Of a stretch of 64,000 nt of DNA, positions 1 to 15,000 are shown piece after piece. The notes below the pieces were generated by a model. It had not been told where the DNA came from and made no database searches. It was given only the letters and a program-made list of their open reading frames with translations. Source of the DNA: Branchiostoma belcheri (Eukaryota > Chordata > Leptocardii > Amphioxiformes > Branchiostomatidae); NCBI RefSeq assembly GCF_001625305.1, contig NW_017803713.1:1588467-1652466 (forward strand). The letters are read 5' to 3'. A program made the position numbers and the translations under genes. The first letter of the stretch is position 1. Every line of letters starts with the position of its first letter.

Positions 1-39
1 TGGTGAAGGGACAACAGCTTTAAACAATACACCACCTTT
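1..39 (-). CDS. Minus-strand gene, tentative exon cut by the window edge
   Basis: After CGTCCAGTATGTCCAG the frame reads KGGVLFKAVVPSP to the edge of the window, phase 0. Only the exon start is visible. Confidence 0.3.
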
Positions 40-3000
40 CTGGACATACTGGACGTAATGGACGGACAATGGGGGAAAAGTACTATTTGGCGTGGTGCCA
101 CATGTCATCCGATGCAAACCAAATGATATTTTTTGCCCCGTGTAAATTGGCCCAATGTCATTTTGTGATGAGCAGGATATCTACACAATATATAGTAATT
201 GCAAGCCCATGATACACATATATGCAGTGTCTCCATCTGTTTGGGCATGGTGTTTACAAATTAGCATCTATTGATTAATCAATGGGCTGTTACTGAGGTG
301 AATATAGAAATCATGGAGCTTTGTTTGGACCCTCATGAATGTCCATATTTGTGGGGAAATACATTACATATTATTTTGTAATGACATCATCACTGCCCCA
401 TGGATGCTCTCCATACCACATTACCAGCTGCATGTGGGAGTTTGGCATGTTAGTCATTGTTCACACCTCCTCTTCAGATGTCTCTCATCATGCTACATAA
501 AAAAGCTGGGGATTATGGTAGAAAGCAGTCAGGATCCTGAATGGAATCCAGGAAATAGTGGGTGGTCATCAATTTACAAAGGCGTTGATTGAAAAAATAC
601 TGCATCAAAAATCATCGGGAATTTTCATCCATCCTAAAGAAACACTTCATACTGGAAACTATATGCTACCTTTTTTTCTAATACTCAGTTTACTAATAGT
701 ACATAATTTTCATATATACTCCAATGGCCCTATGAGGCCACCGATAGAACAGAAGATGAAGTTATTTTACCTTAGCATCTAGGACCTCTACATATACTTG
801 CCCTGGGCTTTACCTCAAGGAATACATTATGTACAGTCATGTATTGTGGAAATGTAAACCAGTGGAAAGACTTACTGTGCCCTAACATTTAATTATAACA
901 GCAGACATCTATTTCCATCTCAGCTAAAATCAATGCATCACATCCACACACTCCGCAGTGCATCTTCATGCACACAGCCTCTCATGATCAAAATTCTGCA
1001 CACTGGGTCCGCACTGGTGAGATCTGGAACATGTCAGACTGATGCTACACAGAAATTAACCCCTAACACCAGGAATTCTCTGGGACATTAGGACATACTC
1101 ATTACAACTGACTTATCAATCAGTGGTCTGTAGCACACCACTCACGGATGGAAAAAGAAGATAGAAACATAGGGAGACAATACATCAAGGGATCTTGTTT
1201 AATCTGACAAAATGATTGAGACTGTATAACAGGCCTGTTTAAGGTTTCAGGCTCCCATTATCCTACATAAAGGTATTACCCATATTTGCGTAAGAGAAAA
1301 ATAAATTCACAACATCATCAAGTGCATTCAGAATCAGAAAAACGGTCTATAGGGCCCCATCATTAAAATCCTTATATTTGATCATGTATAATGTATTAAA
1401 TAAATGTATTATGATTAAAGGATCCCAATATGTTAAATTGACGTAAAATAGAAATGCTTCTGAACATGTATGTAAAAATACACATATGGTATTGAGACAA
1501 GAGAGAAGGATAGCAGTACATAGGCAATTGCAACTTTCAATGGCGGGGGACAGTATAACAAATATACTTGGCATTACAGTACGTACCTGTAAGAATACAT
1601 TTCTGCTACAGCGCCATGTCCGAACATGAAATACTCCCCTCTGGAAAGGCTTCAAGCGTTTACATTTCCACACTAAGCATTCAACTAACTACATATACGT
1701 GTGTGCCAAAGGAAGAGCGGCTTGCAAACCACTGAACAGCTTCAGCTTCAGAGGAAAATGGTGGCCATATTGATCATACTGAAATACAGCAGCCTCTTTC
1801 CACAAAAGAAAATCAGGGGATATCAGATGAAGATGAATTCCACACGAGCTGCATAAGTAATTGTTCAAGCGTACAATTATTGGAAATTTTCACGAAGCCT
1901 GAGGAATTATTGCTGACGGGCTGGCACAGGGACAGCCCCAAAGGATTCAACCCAAAAATCATATACGCTACCACAAGCCAATCTGCCCAGTACAGTCTGC
2001 AACATCAATTCTAATGATAGGACTGGGAGTATTTTGACCCATCATTGTTGCTTACTCTGTACATACCTACCTTGTACATCAGACTAGTAGTCTGGCAGCA
2101 CATACATAAAAGTGTAACCTTCCCTTCAGAGTACAGGTTCCCCATTAACAAATCCCTCACATCCAGGAGCAGCCAGGATGTCCCACGCTCCATTTAATCC
2201 TGCCTATTCCCATCACTGACTTCAGGGGGCTAAATGGGAGAGGCGGCCATAAAACACTACAAATTTCACATCAGAAAGATCAGGACAATAAGATCAGGAA
2301 GCAAAATCTCCCCATTAAGGGGGCGGTCAATTACATACATGTGTACTTCTTCGAAGGAGCATTTCTGAAATTTTAGGGAGACTTTGAATTAGATTTATCA
2401 TCATCCCACCAAGTTCTAATGATCTGCAAAAAGTATGAATCTGAATTGAAACAAGACTTATACAATTCCGTACCGAAAACAAAGCACAGTCCCTCTCAAA
2501 TGAATTGTATTCTATGACGATGTGCCTGTTCCTGGTTACCATGGGATGGATTTGTCTGAAATAAGGAGACTCTGCGAACAACAGAACCAAAAGTCAAACA
2601 GTTGAGCTAGTGCTAACAATTGAAAGGAGGCAATGACAGAAAATGGCAGCTCCGGTCTTAACAAGCTGAGAGTCGTGCTGATGACTATGATAATGATGTC
2701 TTACACATAAAGGCAGACTTGCTTAGTGTCACATGCTGAAAGTAGTGATGATGGTAATGAGAGTGATACCTTACATACATGTATCTTTGCATCTTCAACC
2801 ATAGCTACCATTATATTTACTTTTCGTCAACAACAGTTTTTTTTTTACTTTTTGGACATAATTTAGCTGCTTTACTGCCGCAATGGCTACTTTTCACAAA
2901 ACCTGTAGTACCTTCTGAACCATATGACTCTTTCAAACAATTTTGTAAAAATTGACACAATCCCAGCTATTTCTGCATTGTTGTATTAGATTATCGATAT

Positions 3001-6000
3001 TATAGTTTAACAATCTTTTGGTTAACCTGATTGACTAATGAATAAAGACACTTTCCACCTTTTCTCCTTCCCTGGCTATGATCCGTCTCCCAAGGGCAAT
3101 AGGTTGTGTGATATTTGCTCACTCAGCAGTGGGAGTATCTGATTGCTTTTCCATCTTGGGCATGAAACAATCATGACTTTGGCAAGTGTGGGAGAAACAT
3201 TAAGATAAAGTGACCAGATACTGAACAAAAGCTGATGCTCCCTTCTCTGGATGTTCCATGGATGTCAAAACCTGTCTGCCTTATCACTAAGGACCATGCA
3301 CAGACTAGCCGGAGACAAAGAGACAACTGAATAGAAGTTACACCCACTCTCATAGAGTAGCACTAGGCCAATTGCAACTTCAGCAAGTAGACAGTTTCAC
3401 ATATATAAACTCATGTCCATTATATAAGATCAACAAGTGGATGCCCATAGCAGAGGAAATCTTTCCAAACTTTTTAAATGAAATTCATGAAGATAAAGGA
3501 TCGGATAATTGTGAAAACTACAACACACTTCATACCAACATCTGTTGACCAACCAATGACACTATAAATATCCTTCCTTCAGAACAATCACAATACTGAA
3601 AATATGAACTGCCCTATAACTGCCGAAAGTACTTTCATTTCAATCTAAGTCTATAAAATTGCATCAAAATTCACTGTATGCCCTTACATATAGGTAAACA
3701 CTCCAGGTAAACACTCCAGTCTTTTTTTTTTAATCTATTTATTTTAACTTTGTCAGGACAGGACACATTCTGTAAGAGTGTGTCTCAAACAAGAAATTGT
3801 GTCGTTACAAAACATCCTGTGCCAGTCTGGATTTCCATCCAGTGAGACCAATGACTTCCACATGTATAGGCATTAATAATGCAATAGTTATGGGTGGGAG
3901 AAGACATGTGAACTCTCAAGTTTTATTAGCCAAAGATAGGAGAAGACATATGAACCATTCAGTTTTATTTGTCACAAGATTTGTGTGGAATAGGATAGTC
4001 AGTTTGGTTCCATCTCTGCAGATCATGTTGATACAGGTGATAAATCGGAGAAAATCCAATTTTACATTCAAGTAACCATAATATTTGAAAGAAAACTGGC
4101 TTGATGTGAATTGAAGGCTTATTCCAAGAACTGCACAATTCCAGCACCATGGACAGAACCTCAAGTATTATGTCATGCATCCAGTGTATATATTTTTTGC
4201 CTCCAAAACAGCCAAACTATCGAAATGAAATTGTGAAAGACCCTAGCCACATAAATATCAAACAATGCTTTCTGACCTGAGATCTGATACCAAGTCTGTG
4301 CCACCAGTCAGTTGGTAAGATCATGATTTTTGGAGCATTCCAACCAAGAGGGGCAAAATTTTAATATTAATTGGCAATACCCAAACATGCTGCAAATCCT
4401 GATGCAGAAATTCAGGAGTCATCAATCTGGTTGCACTAACTAACTAGGATGCAGTGCATTAATTTAAAGTTACCAAACTCTGATTTAACCCACAAATTAC
4501 CTTAGAATTACTTAAATCACAAAGTACAGTTGCATAATGCACCCTATGTTTATGTAAACACATCTGATGTAACATTGTCAAAAGATGTTTATTGGTTTTC
4601 CATATCCATATCATCATAGACACTGGCATTCAAAGAAGAACAAAATGTTTCAGAAATCTACCTACGTCTTATCAAATATTAACAGAGTCTTAGCAATTCT
4701 TTCTTATAGTTCTGCCCTTATGACCCTCTTCAAAATACAGAAATAGAATAATATTATTCCAAATGATTTATTAATGGGGGGACTTGTCAAGATACATGGT
4801 TTTCTGCTGATGTTTTAACATGATGGTAAATGAACCCAAAATACAACAATTACAATATCCTAATAGTTCCTACGTAACGTTTTAGAAATAAGACAGAAGC
4901 TGCTATACTATATTTGGGTCTGAAGTAGGCTTTTGATACGAGTATTGTAAATCGAACCTAAAGAAGCATTCTCCTGACTTCATCAGAGATATGCCTGGCA
5001 TAACTCTTTACCATCCATACTGAAATTCTAACATTGCAATGCTAGCAGTAAACATGCTTATCTTGAAATAATCTACTACATTTCTTTAAAGTATTCTTTT
5101 GGCATGCAACAGCACACATACAGCATGGTTACAGCCATAGAGAAAAGCAAGCCTGGTAAAAGCGAAGGTAACAAAACAAAAGGAATCCCTGGGGAAGCAT
5201 TTTGGCACATCAACAAGGGAATAGTTTTCTATATCCAGCCATGATCAAAATAATTGGACATATTTCAGCAAAGGGCAACAAAGGCAATATGTACTCATAC
5301 AGTGTAGGAGAATCCGAATTGACATCAAAATAGAATAGCCCCATCTTCCCTTGAAAATACATATTTTTTAACAAAACTGTGATCTTCAAAGTTACCCCTT
5401 ACTTATCATCAGTTTACCAGTTATTTGACAAAATAATTGCTATAGCATACAAATATATGAATATCAATTGATAAACAATATAAGATATGAGAGTAGATGA
5501 TACGTGTACTTATATAACTACTAATACTTGGAAGAAAATCTACCTTGCAGCACCCCTATGTTATTACCGCAGAAACTTGCTGGTGAGATGGGTCTACTGG
5601 GAGATGAATGATACCCCAGAGTAATGGTGACACGCCTCCAGCACCCAGCACTGATGACACCCATAGATTTCCCACTTACGAGGCAACAGAAAGCCATGAT
5701 GATACCAGGGTAGTTATATCATACATGGCGCTCTTCAAACTGTGGCGACAGCCTGTCATTCGTAACACGATATCAAAGGCGCTTATCAAAAGGGCATGCA
5801 GTGATATCAGACGCAGTTTTAAAAGTAGGTCTTGCCTCCAAGATTTATGGTTTGTACTAAAGCCACCTTATTAATAATTCACACAGCAGTAGAGGCAGTG
5901 GTTTAGGGCTAAGATGATTTATCAACAGCTGGGGATGACTGTCATCATACAATGTATAGTGTGTGGGGGGGGGGCATTTCACATCATTTTTCCAATGCCA

Positions 6001-9000
6001 ACTACCATAAAATGATGTCATCTTCAGGTAAAGTGTCATAAAATGCTGTACACCTTTCTGGGAAAATATAATAGTATAGTAGTTAGCTACCATACCTTTA
6101 AAATTTTTCATTACATCATCACTGAAATATCTCACTAAATCTATACTGTACAAAAAAGTTTGAATTATGGAAGTCATATCACACTTTTAAGAAGATTATA
6201 ATAGAAATTCTCAAGAATTTGCTATTGCCTTTAGTTTTGGCCATTTCATACCTTTGCCTAACCTGTCATTTAATCTAATTAATCTGGAAAGTGGAAATTG
6301 CAGGGAGTTTGGAAAAAAAACATGCCATACAAGTACATGTAGTTGAAATATACTGGGTATGTAAGTACATGTGTATTGTCACAAAGAATGTTTTGATGCA
6401 TACATTCACATTGAATGCATAAACCTGAGAAATTGTGCATTTATTGTGTTTCAGACCACTAAACAAACATCATTATTACTTCCCAATATATCAGTTGTGG
6501 CAAAACAAGCAAACTGATTGAGGGTCTTTTCATCAATAACAAAATGCTAGTCTAAGATCCTGTTTTCAACCAGCATTCTTTGTCATGTGATTATTGACCA
6601 ATGAAAATGTGTGACTATCTAAAGCACAGTTATTAAGTTTAGAAGGTGGGACCATTGTTACAGGAAATACGTGTCAGCCATGGCACACATACATTACAAT
6701 GTACATGTAAATCTTTCCCTGTTCATATAAAGGAAATAAGAATCATCATTAAATCCCATGTGTGCAGTTTATAAAATAGTGTCCTGAACAATCCTTACAC
6801 AAGATTATACAAGTGAGCTCTAGCCACCCTCTCCTACAAATCTGATGACTAACACACTCTACACATTCACATCTCTACCTCCAAGACTGATGGAATCTGT
6901 TTACTAAATGACCTACAAAAAATGTAAACGTTTGCACACATTCCAGTATCCCAATCAAGGTAATACATCCACTTATTCCTCTATCTTAAGATTCATGATG
7001 GGTTCAGCCAACATTTCTTGACACTATGTGGAAGTAAATCCTGTCCAACGGGTCCCCTTACCTGTGTTACACCTCCCCATCTCTCCCCATCCTCCTGGCA
7101 GCCATGTTAGCAAACCTAACACAATCCTGTTAATACTGTGCACAGGGCCAGACAGACTAAAACATGAGGGGGAGATTGATCGATCTCCGCGCATTCAAGG
7201 GCACTCGTGTAGCCTTTCACAGTGTGATGCTACCAGTCAAAGGAATACAGAACAGGCATATTAGTGCTGATTATCATCTTCTTCTGAGTTGTTGGACACT
7301 GTTCATTGCTGGGGTTTTTTCAAGCATTATACAGAAGTCTTTTTATGTTACATTACAATGTACAAATGACTATGCTGACCGTGTCCCTCTATGTGCAGTG
7401 GACTCTTCCAACTCAATTTATCAATTACTGTAAAGAGGTTGCAAATTTATAACCAGGCTAGTGGAAGTAATAGTGCACCTTGCACAATGATTCACATTTG
7501 CCTCCTCGTGTGGAAATGCTTATAGCTGCCCTTCCATGATTGAAACATCTGCCAAAAATAATCTTTTGAAAGCAGTTTCCAGAATTGAACAAATCCTATG
7601 AGCAGAAATAAAGCAGCACAGACACTTCTAGAAATTCCATCACCAAGCAAAAAAAAAACTATATTTTCACAACATCATACAATATCAAGAGCTATATAAT
7701 ACAATATGATTTGAAAATGGGATATGAAATAACAATCAAATGAATGGAATTTCTTTTCTCCACTGCAATACTCTTAAGAGCACTGTGCTGGCTTTTCACC
7801 ATCAACAAGTGCGTGTGACGACACAGACACTGGGCTAGATCTGTACTGTCAGCAAAAACAGCACAGCACGTGTCGATGTCACAATGATTCAGGACAGGAT
7901 TCTTAATTATTAATGCACTCCAGAAAAGCACTCAGCAGTCCATTGACAAAAATCAATAGTGGTTCCCGAGGCACAATAAGAAACATTGTCTGCAGCAGGG
8001 GCAGACATTTCCAACTTTAGATTCAAGTTATAAAGTTGCATACTGAAAATAAAATATCATAAGTTTTGCAATTATATAGGTATAATCCAAATAAACCAAT
8101 TCTGCCTTGTAGATAGTGACAAAAACATTTTTTAGTTTTGTAAATGATATACATAATTTATCATATATAAAGAAGAAGTCTGGGGAAACTATTCAACATC
8201 CCATTATATGATATGCTGTAAACATATACTTGACACAATGTCTCTCTACTATTCCATTGACAGTGCCTTTTAGCTTCTCAACCCTAGCTTCCACCAGTAA
8301 CAGTCATTTCAGTATCAAATTTTTCCACCATAGGATGTGCCCAGGAGAGGTCAGAATGGGAGGAAACAGCTGAGGAACTGTTTCCCTTGGTTTCTTCAGA
8401 TAAAATGGGGTGATGATAATAACATCTAATGAAATACAAAACTGTACCTTTTGTCAGAAACTGTGGTGCAGAGGATTTAAAACAAGGGTATGCACGCTTG
8501 GTGTTAACAAATGTTGACTTTTGATGGCCATAAAGTGGACCTGATGGCTGAATAGAGCAATTTCAGGTGTAAATAAAGGCACATACAAACGAACAAACAT
8601 GAACAAACAGTTTACTTTTCATAGTCATTTAGCTCATGGAAAATGAATGATCTTCAGGATTCAAACTTCTTTGATATGTACCCAACATTTGAGTCATTAG
8701 AGGAGCATGAATGCTTACCCTAAAAGCCTGATTAATTTCTCTATAGAAGCCAGCAAGTACATATCCATTTTAATTTTCATACACATGTACTATACATTAT
8801 TTTGTTGCCATTCTAAATGTGTTTCAATTAAGTAACCCCCACCCCCTTCTTGTGGCAGTTACCTGGTAAGCTCTTATAGAAATATCAAAATCCATGGTAA
8901 AATTCAAAACTCAAGAATAAGTGAATAGCCATCAACTTCCATAGAACAATCCCTCAGCAAGCTTCTTCTAGAGTCTTTCAACCTTGCATACAAAGCAACC

Positions 9001-12000
9001 ATGGAGATTAAGACAAGGTGATCCTTTAATGGTGCCAAGAAAAGATCCCACTGGCTCAGTTTCCATGGCAACTTATAGATTCAGTTTCAGTATGGTACAC
9101 CTTAGACACCTGCATTATGAGCTGTTGAAGGTCTCCTACTTTGACAGTCTTCTGCACCCTTCAAAACTACCACCTCCCAGAGTAGGTGACAAGCTGATAG
9201 TTTGCAGGTCGTCACATGCTAATTGGCATATCCCTTGCCATTTCTACTGGGGAGCCTGATACAACTTACAAGAGGTGAAAATCAGCTGCTACATTGAGAG
9301 CTACCTTGTCTCCACATGAGCATGCTTCATTACTGGTCACAACAATTTCATGCAAGTGTGGGCTGGTTTGTTACCTGCTTCTGGGAGAAAATTGAAAAAA
9401 ACACACAACATGATGAATAATGGGAGTAGACAGCAACACAACAGTTTTCTATACAATTTCTAGATGACCTACAGGAGGATAAAATGTATGTCTTGATAGC
9501 TCTGGCACAAGTAAATCAAAAATTTTTGTTCCCTGCTACTTCCTCTGAGAAAAAGTCCCAATACAGGTGAAGACTTTTTAAAGAATCCTACAAACTACAT
9601 TATAGTAGGATTTTAAAAAAAGTCTTCACCTGTATTGATGGGCAACATCTGTTTACTCTTTAAACAACATTGCATTTCAATCATTGGACAGGAGACAAAA
9701 TATGTAGTACATATTTTTTCACCTGTCCTATGATTGAAATGCAATGTTGTTTAAAGAGTAAACAGATGTTGCCCATCTTATCTAGACACTGGCCAGGTAT
9801 ACTGCCATTTTAATAAACAGGAAAAACCACTGCAAAGCACTGGCGAGCACTGTCATGCTAACAAACATACATCAGTCACTTTCATGAGATTCTAGGTTAA
9901 GCAATATCGAAACATTGTTTGTCCCAGTAATGCCCACAGATAGATGTACTCACAAAACCAGATTACCATACGTATTTTACAGGGCGTGATCTTTCTTCTC
10001 TGTTATTAGTTATAGGCTATATAAGAATTACTGCCTGAATAAAAACACCGAAGATCATGCTACATTGGAATATTTGAATTTCAGTGATTTGAGATGGAAA
10101 AATTAGAGCCAGGGACATATTTTTTCATCTCAGGTACCAGGTACCTATTCGTGCTTGGCCGACAAGGAAGTAAAAAATGCTTAATCATTAAGTTAATGCT
10201 GTTGATGATAAACAACAACAAACTAGAACAGGAAAATAGGTCAAAACATGTGGTGTGTGTTGGCTAGTATGGCAAGTGACAGCTTTTCATATCACAAGAA
10301 AGTGCCACCAATGAGATTCACAAAAAATTACACATCAACTTAAATATTAAATAAGTTAAAATTAGATTGCCATGTTACAATATCTCTACCTACATGTATA
10401 TGGTGATATGACTCAAATGATAACCTCATTTTTTCAACCTGAAACAAATTGGTTTCAAAAGATCATACCAGTTCTTACAATTTCTATTTTTACCTGAAAA
10501 TTGCAAGTTGCCGGTAAGTCATGCAGCAGTAGATATATTGTGACCTACATGATATCACACCATAATTCTGACAAGCCAAGTTACAAGTATATTCATACCT
10601 CACACCTCTTAACCGGCGGACCCTCCTCTTCTTTAACCACATCACAACTCTCTCCTTCATCACAAAAAACAATTAGGAACTTTGTCAACTCCTCATATTT
10701 TCTGTGATTGACAAAACTTCAACATAATTGGCACTAGGTAAGGAAGGCACTTCATGGAAATACACTGTGGTGTCTGGATAAATAAATGTGCAATACCAGT
10801 TCTGCCCATTTAAAGCCAGGGGGACACAAGCCTTGAAACAATCAAAACTCTCCAAATATATAATGACCTAGATGTTCAAAGATACAAACAACTAAGTATT
10901 GACAACAGTATTTTGTTATAGTACTAGTCATACGTCTATGTACACTATCATGTCTTTGTAAACCAACAGCCTAATTGGATTTTATATCTATCCTAACTGC
11001 ATACTGAGTAGTATGACCCTAAATTTGCATAACAGGAGCAGAAACTACTCATCCATACAGTCACATCATGCCACCTACCCTCTACCAACCAATGAGCAGC
11101 CCAGCTGAAACACAACACCATCAGTATTCTAAATAGGGTCATTTGGCTGACAGCAGGACATACCACTTTTCTGCAGGGGTATCATGTACAATTTTTCATC
11201 AAATAGTTTGTGAGTACATCAAATGATTTGTGAGTGCATCTAAGTTATAAAAAATTAGAATATTAAGCTCTTCACAGAAATCAAGTCTGAATGCTGATGC
11301 TAAGATGGTAAGGCTTCTATGACAATTTGCAGTTATTTGACCTGCTGAGGACAAATATTCAGCACTTGACTATGAGGACATTCACAAAATGTCACAACTC
11401 ATTTCTAAACCCATGTATGGCAGAAATGCGCATGATTTTTGCTCATGCCAGAAAATAATTCCACAACAGTATCAACATTTCCCTGGTTTTCCAAGGGTAC
11501 AAAAAAAGGAATGTAGTGAAAGGGCTTGTCTACTAGCTCCCCCTAGTGTTCTATAGCAGAACTACAGCAACTCCTATACTTCAACAATATGTGTGGCAAA
11601 GTAATACATCTAACTACTTAGCTGGTCTAATGACTCTATACTTTAGTAACAGTCATGTCCTTTGAGTTGACCAAATACCAAAGCCAGGCAATGGAGGTCA
11701 GAGCTAACACACTGCCAGCTGAGTAAATACAGGAAGACCAATGAGAGAGGTCACCTTTAAATTTAGGATCACTGACCTGTCCCTTTCACTATTTGTAGTT
11801 TACTTTGGTCAAAGGTTATCTGGATGTAAACAGTAGCATTGGAATCCTGAAGGTACTACAGGTTGTAAGTTTCCTCATATACTTTCATCCTAGACACAGT
11901 TACATTCTTGTAAAAACTAAATGTACACTTTTTCAAATAATTTGAAATCTCACAATATCATTATCAATAATCAATATCCTAAATAATAGTGTTCTTCACA

Positions 12001-15000
12001 ATTAAGTTACTTGTACACATAGCTGCTGATGGCCCCTCTTTCACTTGACATTCAATTCTGAAAAAACAATCTATATTTCATTTCATAATGAAATTGCTAG
12101 ATCTACACAAAACAACAAAGAATTCCCAGGTTAGGGAATGTTTTCACATGTAGACAGGTGCAGGAGGAGAATAATCTGGTACTGTATAGCATCAAGAAGA
12201 CAACATATGACAAAATATACAAACAGTATAGCTCATTAGCACATAGCTATAGCACATTATAGCTCCCTGGGATAGAGACAAGATTAAAACATGATGGCAT
12301 ACACATTATTCCTTACAATTTCAAACAAATCTTCAGTGATTTTTTTTCTGTAACACTTATGAGTTATGATGGGTATCTAGCTTACGCATCCTACCCTTGC
12401 CTCCAATTCTTATGGGAATGGGGAAATATGACAGTGGTAAATAAAACATCTAAAGCTAAACCTGAAGGATGTACATCACATTCTAACCATTCAAGACATA
12501 ATGTACATGTACATCAAATCAAAGCATCACCATGGAAATCTTCTTCCCCTGATGTCTAGCTCCTCCCTCTTTATTTGTTTGGAATCATCCATTACTTCCA
12601 AGCCATTTCAGAACTGCTTGAGCCCAAATCTTTTGTCCAAGGGGAGGCCTCCCTACTGTAGCGTTACTGCATGTCAAAAGAATACTCCGTCTGGTATGAC
12701 CTATATTACCTGTGAGGTATTTCAAAATGACACAGGCTAAAATATTCATGACAAATATTTGAAACCTATAGCACTTGTATATTTCAAAACAAAATCAAAA
12801 CAAACAAATTCATAAGGGACAATATACATATATTGGATGGTATGTAAATCAGTCTACACATATTCCAGGTGTACGTTTGTGAGCAGCCTGGAAAAGTCAG
12901 CTGTCTCTTGCTATGTCATGTAGCAAAAAGCAGTAACACTAACACTGTCCCGTATGTGTACATGTAAGTATATGTATGTACTAGTGTACACATATACAAG
13001 TAATAATGACCAAATAATACATCCAGCTATTTGTTGGGATGGTACACACAGTGCTGTAGTGTAAGTGGGTCGACAGCGCAGTCAATATCACTGGTCTGCT
13101 ATCAGAGACACCTAGTAGTAGTAATGGTACTCTGATACTAAACATGAAGGAGGCATTACTGCTCACAAACCATTATCACAAGTATGAAGTACAAAGAATG
13201 GTGCCAGCAGGCATAACAGTAAATACCATGATGAACGCGCAATCATCATAGCTATACCCCAATCTGATACTATCATGGATGCTTATGTAATGAGTAAAAC
13301 ATTTGGACATATAATAATTTCCCATCCCTTGCAATGTTGCTAAAATTTCTTCCCTATGTGAGTAAACAGTAGCAAGACATTTTCCCCTTACCTCTTGGCC
13401 ATGTCTGCATACCGATACTGCTCCATGGTGCAGGAAATGTCGGCTTTCCTTGATGGAAGTCAGTTACCTGCACTGCGCACTGGCCCCAAGAGAGCACCGC
13501 GCACGTCACTACCCATCATAAAGCCTGCTATGCAAATTGTCGGCCTGATGGTGAGGACTTCTCGTCCTACATCCGCTTTAGCAGGGAGAGAAGGGCAAAC
13601 CTATCCATCTGCTACCCTCACATAATGACAGCGACTACACCATCAACAATCTGTCACAACACCGTTGTGTGCATACCCTTTAGGAAGTGTTATTCCTCTT
13701 CCACACCTCACTTGCAATGCACAGAAAATGGACTACGTTGGGGAGGACAACATACAAATCAAACATGTGGCCTTTCAATATCAAGAATCACTGGGATAAC
13801 CTCTATTTCAAATGCCACAGTAGACAAAACACTGTACAATTGCACATGAAATGCTTGCGACTGCATAAAGATATTTTTGCATTATTTATAACTCAAGTCC
13901 CACAATATGACTGAGCTAAACCACTAATACAGACCTGACGTTTTTGTAAATAGAGTAATACAGTATCATGATTATGGCACATTTCCAGGAGCCAAGCACC
14001 CATCCAAAAAAATTACAAATATATTCTAACTGAAGAAAATATATTCCTTTCAGCCTTCATTCTACCTTTAAAAAAAATATTTGAAAAATATATCTGTAAT
14101 AGTATATACAATATTTGTGGAATCCTTCATATTGTCTTGCCAGTAAGTTTGAAAGAAAATGTGGAGTTGGCACCCTTTAATATCACTGATAATTTGCTAA
14201 TTTGTGGTTTCCATTCAAATCGTTCAACCAGCACAGTAACACAATTATCAATAATTGATTCTATTTCCCAAACAGCTGGTATCCAGCTTTCAGTCATAGC
14301 CACTGGGCATAGGGCTCAATGTACTTCTGGGTTGAAAGTAAATAACCATGCTGTGAGAGAGTATTTGCACTGCTGCCTCTCCCTCCTAGCTACTGGTAGT
14401 TGAAGATGAAAGAACAGGAATAGAGAAATTGATTATCCTACAATCAGAATCCGACGTACAAAGTCAGTGTGCCTGCAGGTATGCCAGGTTTTCCATTACA
14501 ATCCATGACCTTTAAGTGGACTATCATTTATAATTCTGTATAACTGCCAACTACAAGTAGTATACATTCTGAAGTGGTACTTGCATATATATGGTGAAAT
14601 GGTGCATATATATGGTGAAACGTACCCATTACAGGGTTGGACAAGTCCCATTGCCCACTTGCCCAGGGCAAGTAAAAGTACTGTTCGGGCAAGTAAATAT
14701 GTCCCTGCACTTGCCCGATTGGGCAAGTAAATTTTTGAGATGCAAAGTATATAGCCCCTGCATTATTTTGATCAAGTTTTAAACAATTTTGATGAATAAA
14801 GCATCCAATAAATAAAATAATTTCCTTTCTGCTAGTAAAATGAATCGAAATGCGTCATATTTTGGGCAAGTGAAAAGTTGGTTCGGGCAAGTGGAAATGA
14901 CCAGGTACTTGCCCGGTAGGGCAAGTGGATTTTTGAAAACTTGTCCAACCCTGCATTAGCTTGCCAAAAGCAAAATCTGCCCTGTGCGTGAGTGTAATGT

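Noticed and set aside
4090..4164. Minus-strand segment with EVLSMVLELCSSWNKPS
   Set aside because: Two frames are equally open, the acceptor lacks a pyrimidine tract and no donor gives a consistent phase.
5545..5597. 53-bp minus-strand exon-like segment after TTCATCTCCCAG
   Set aside because: Good acceptor, but phase 1 exit has no partner and one alternative frame stops at once; left uncalled.
9292..9390. Minus-strand segment after TTTCAATTTTCTCCCAG
   Set aside because: Excellent acceptor but every frame has a stop within it; probably a decoy site.
13395..13625. 76-codon plus-strand frame
   Set aside because: It is antisense to the minus-strand exon candidates and has no plus-strand splice sites.
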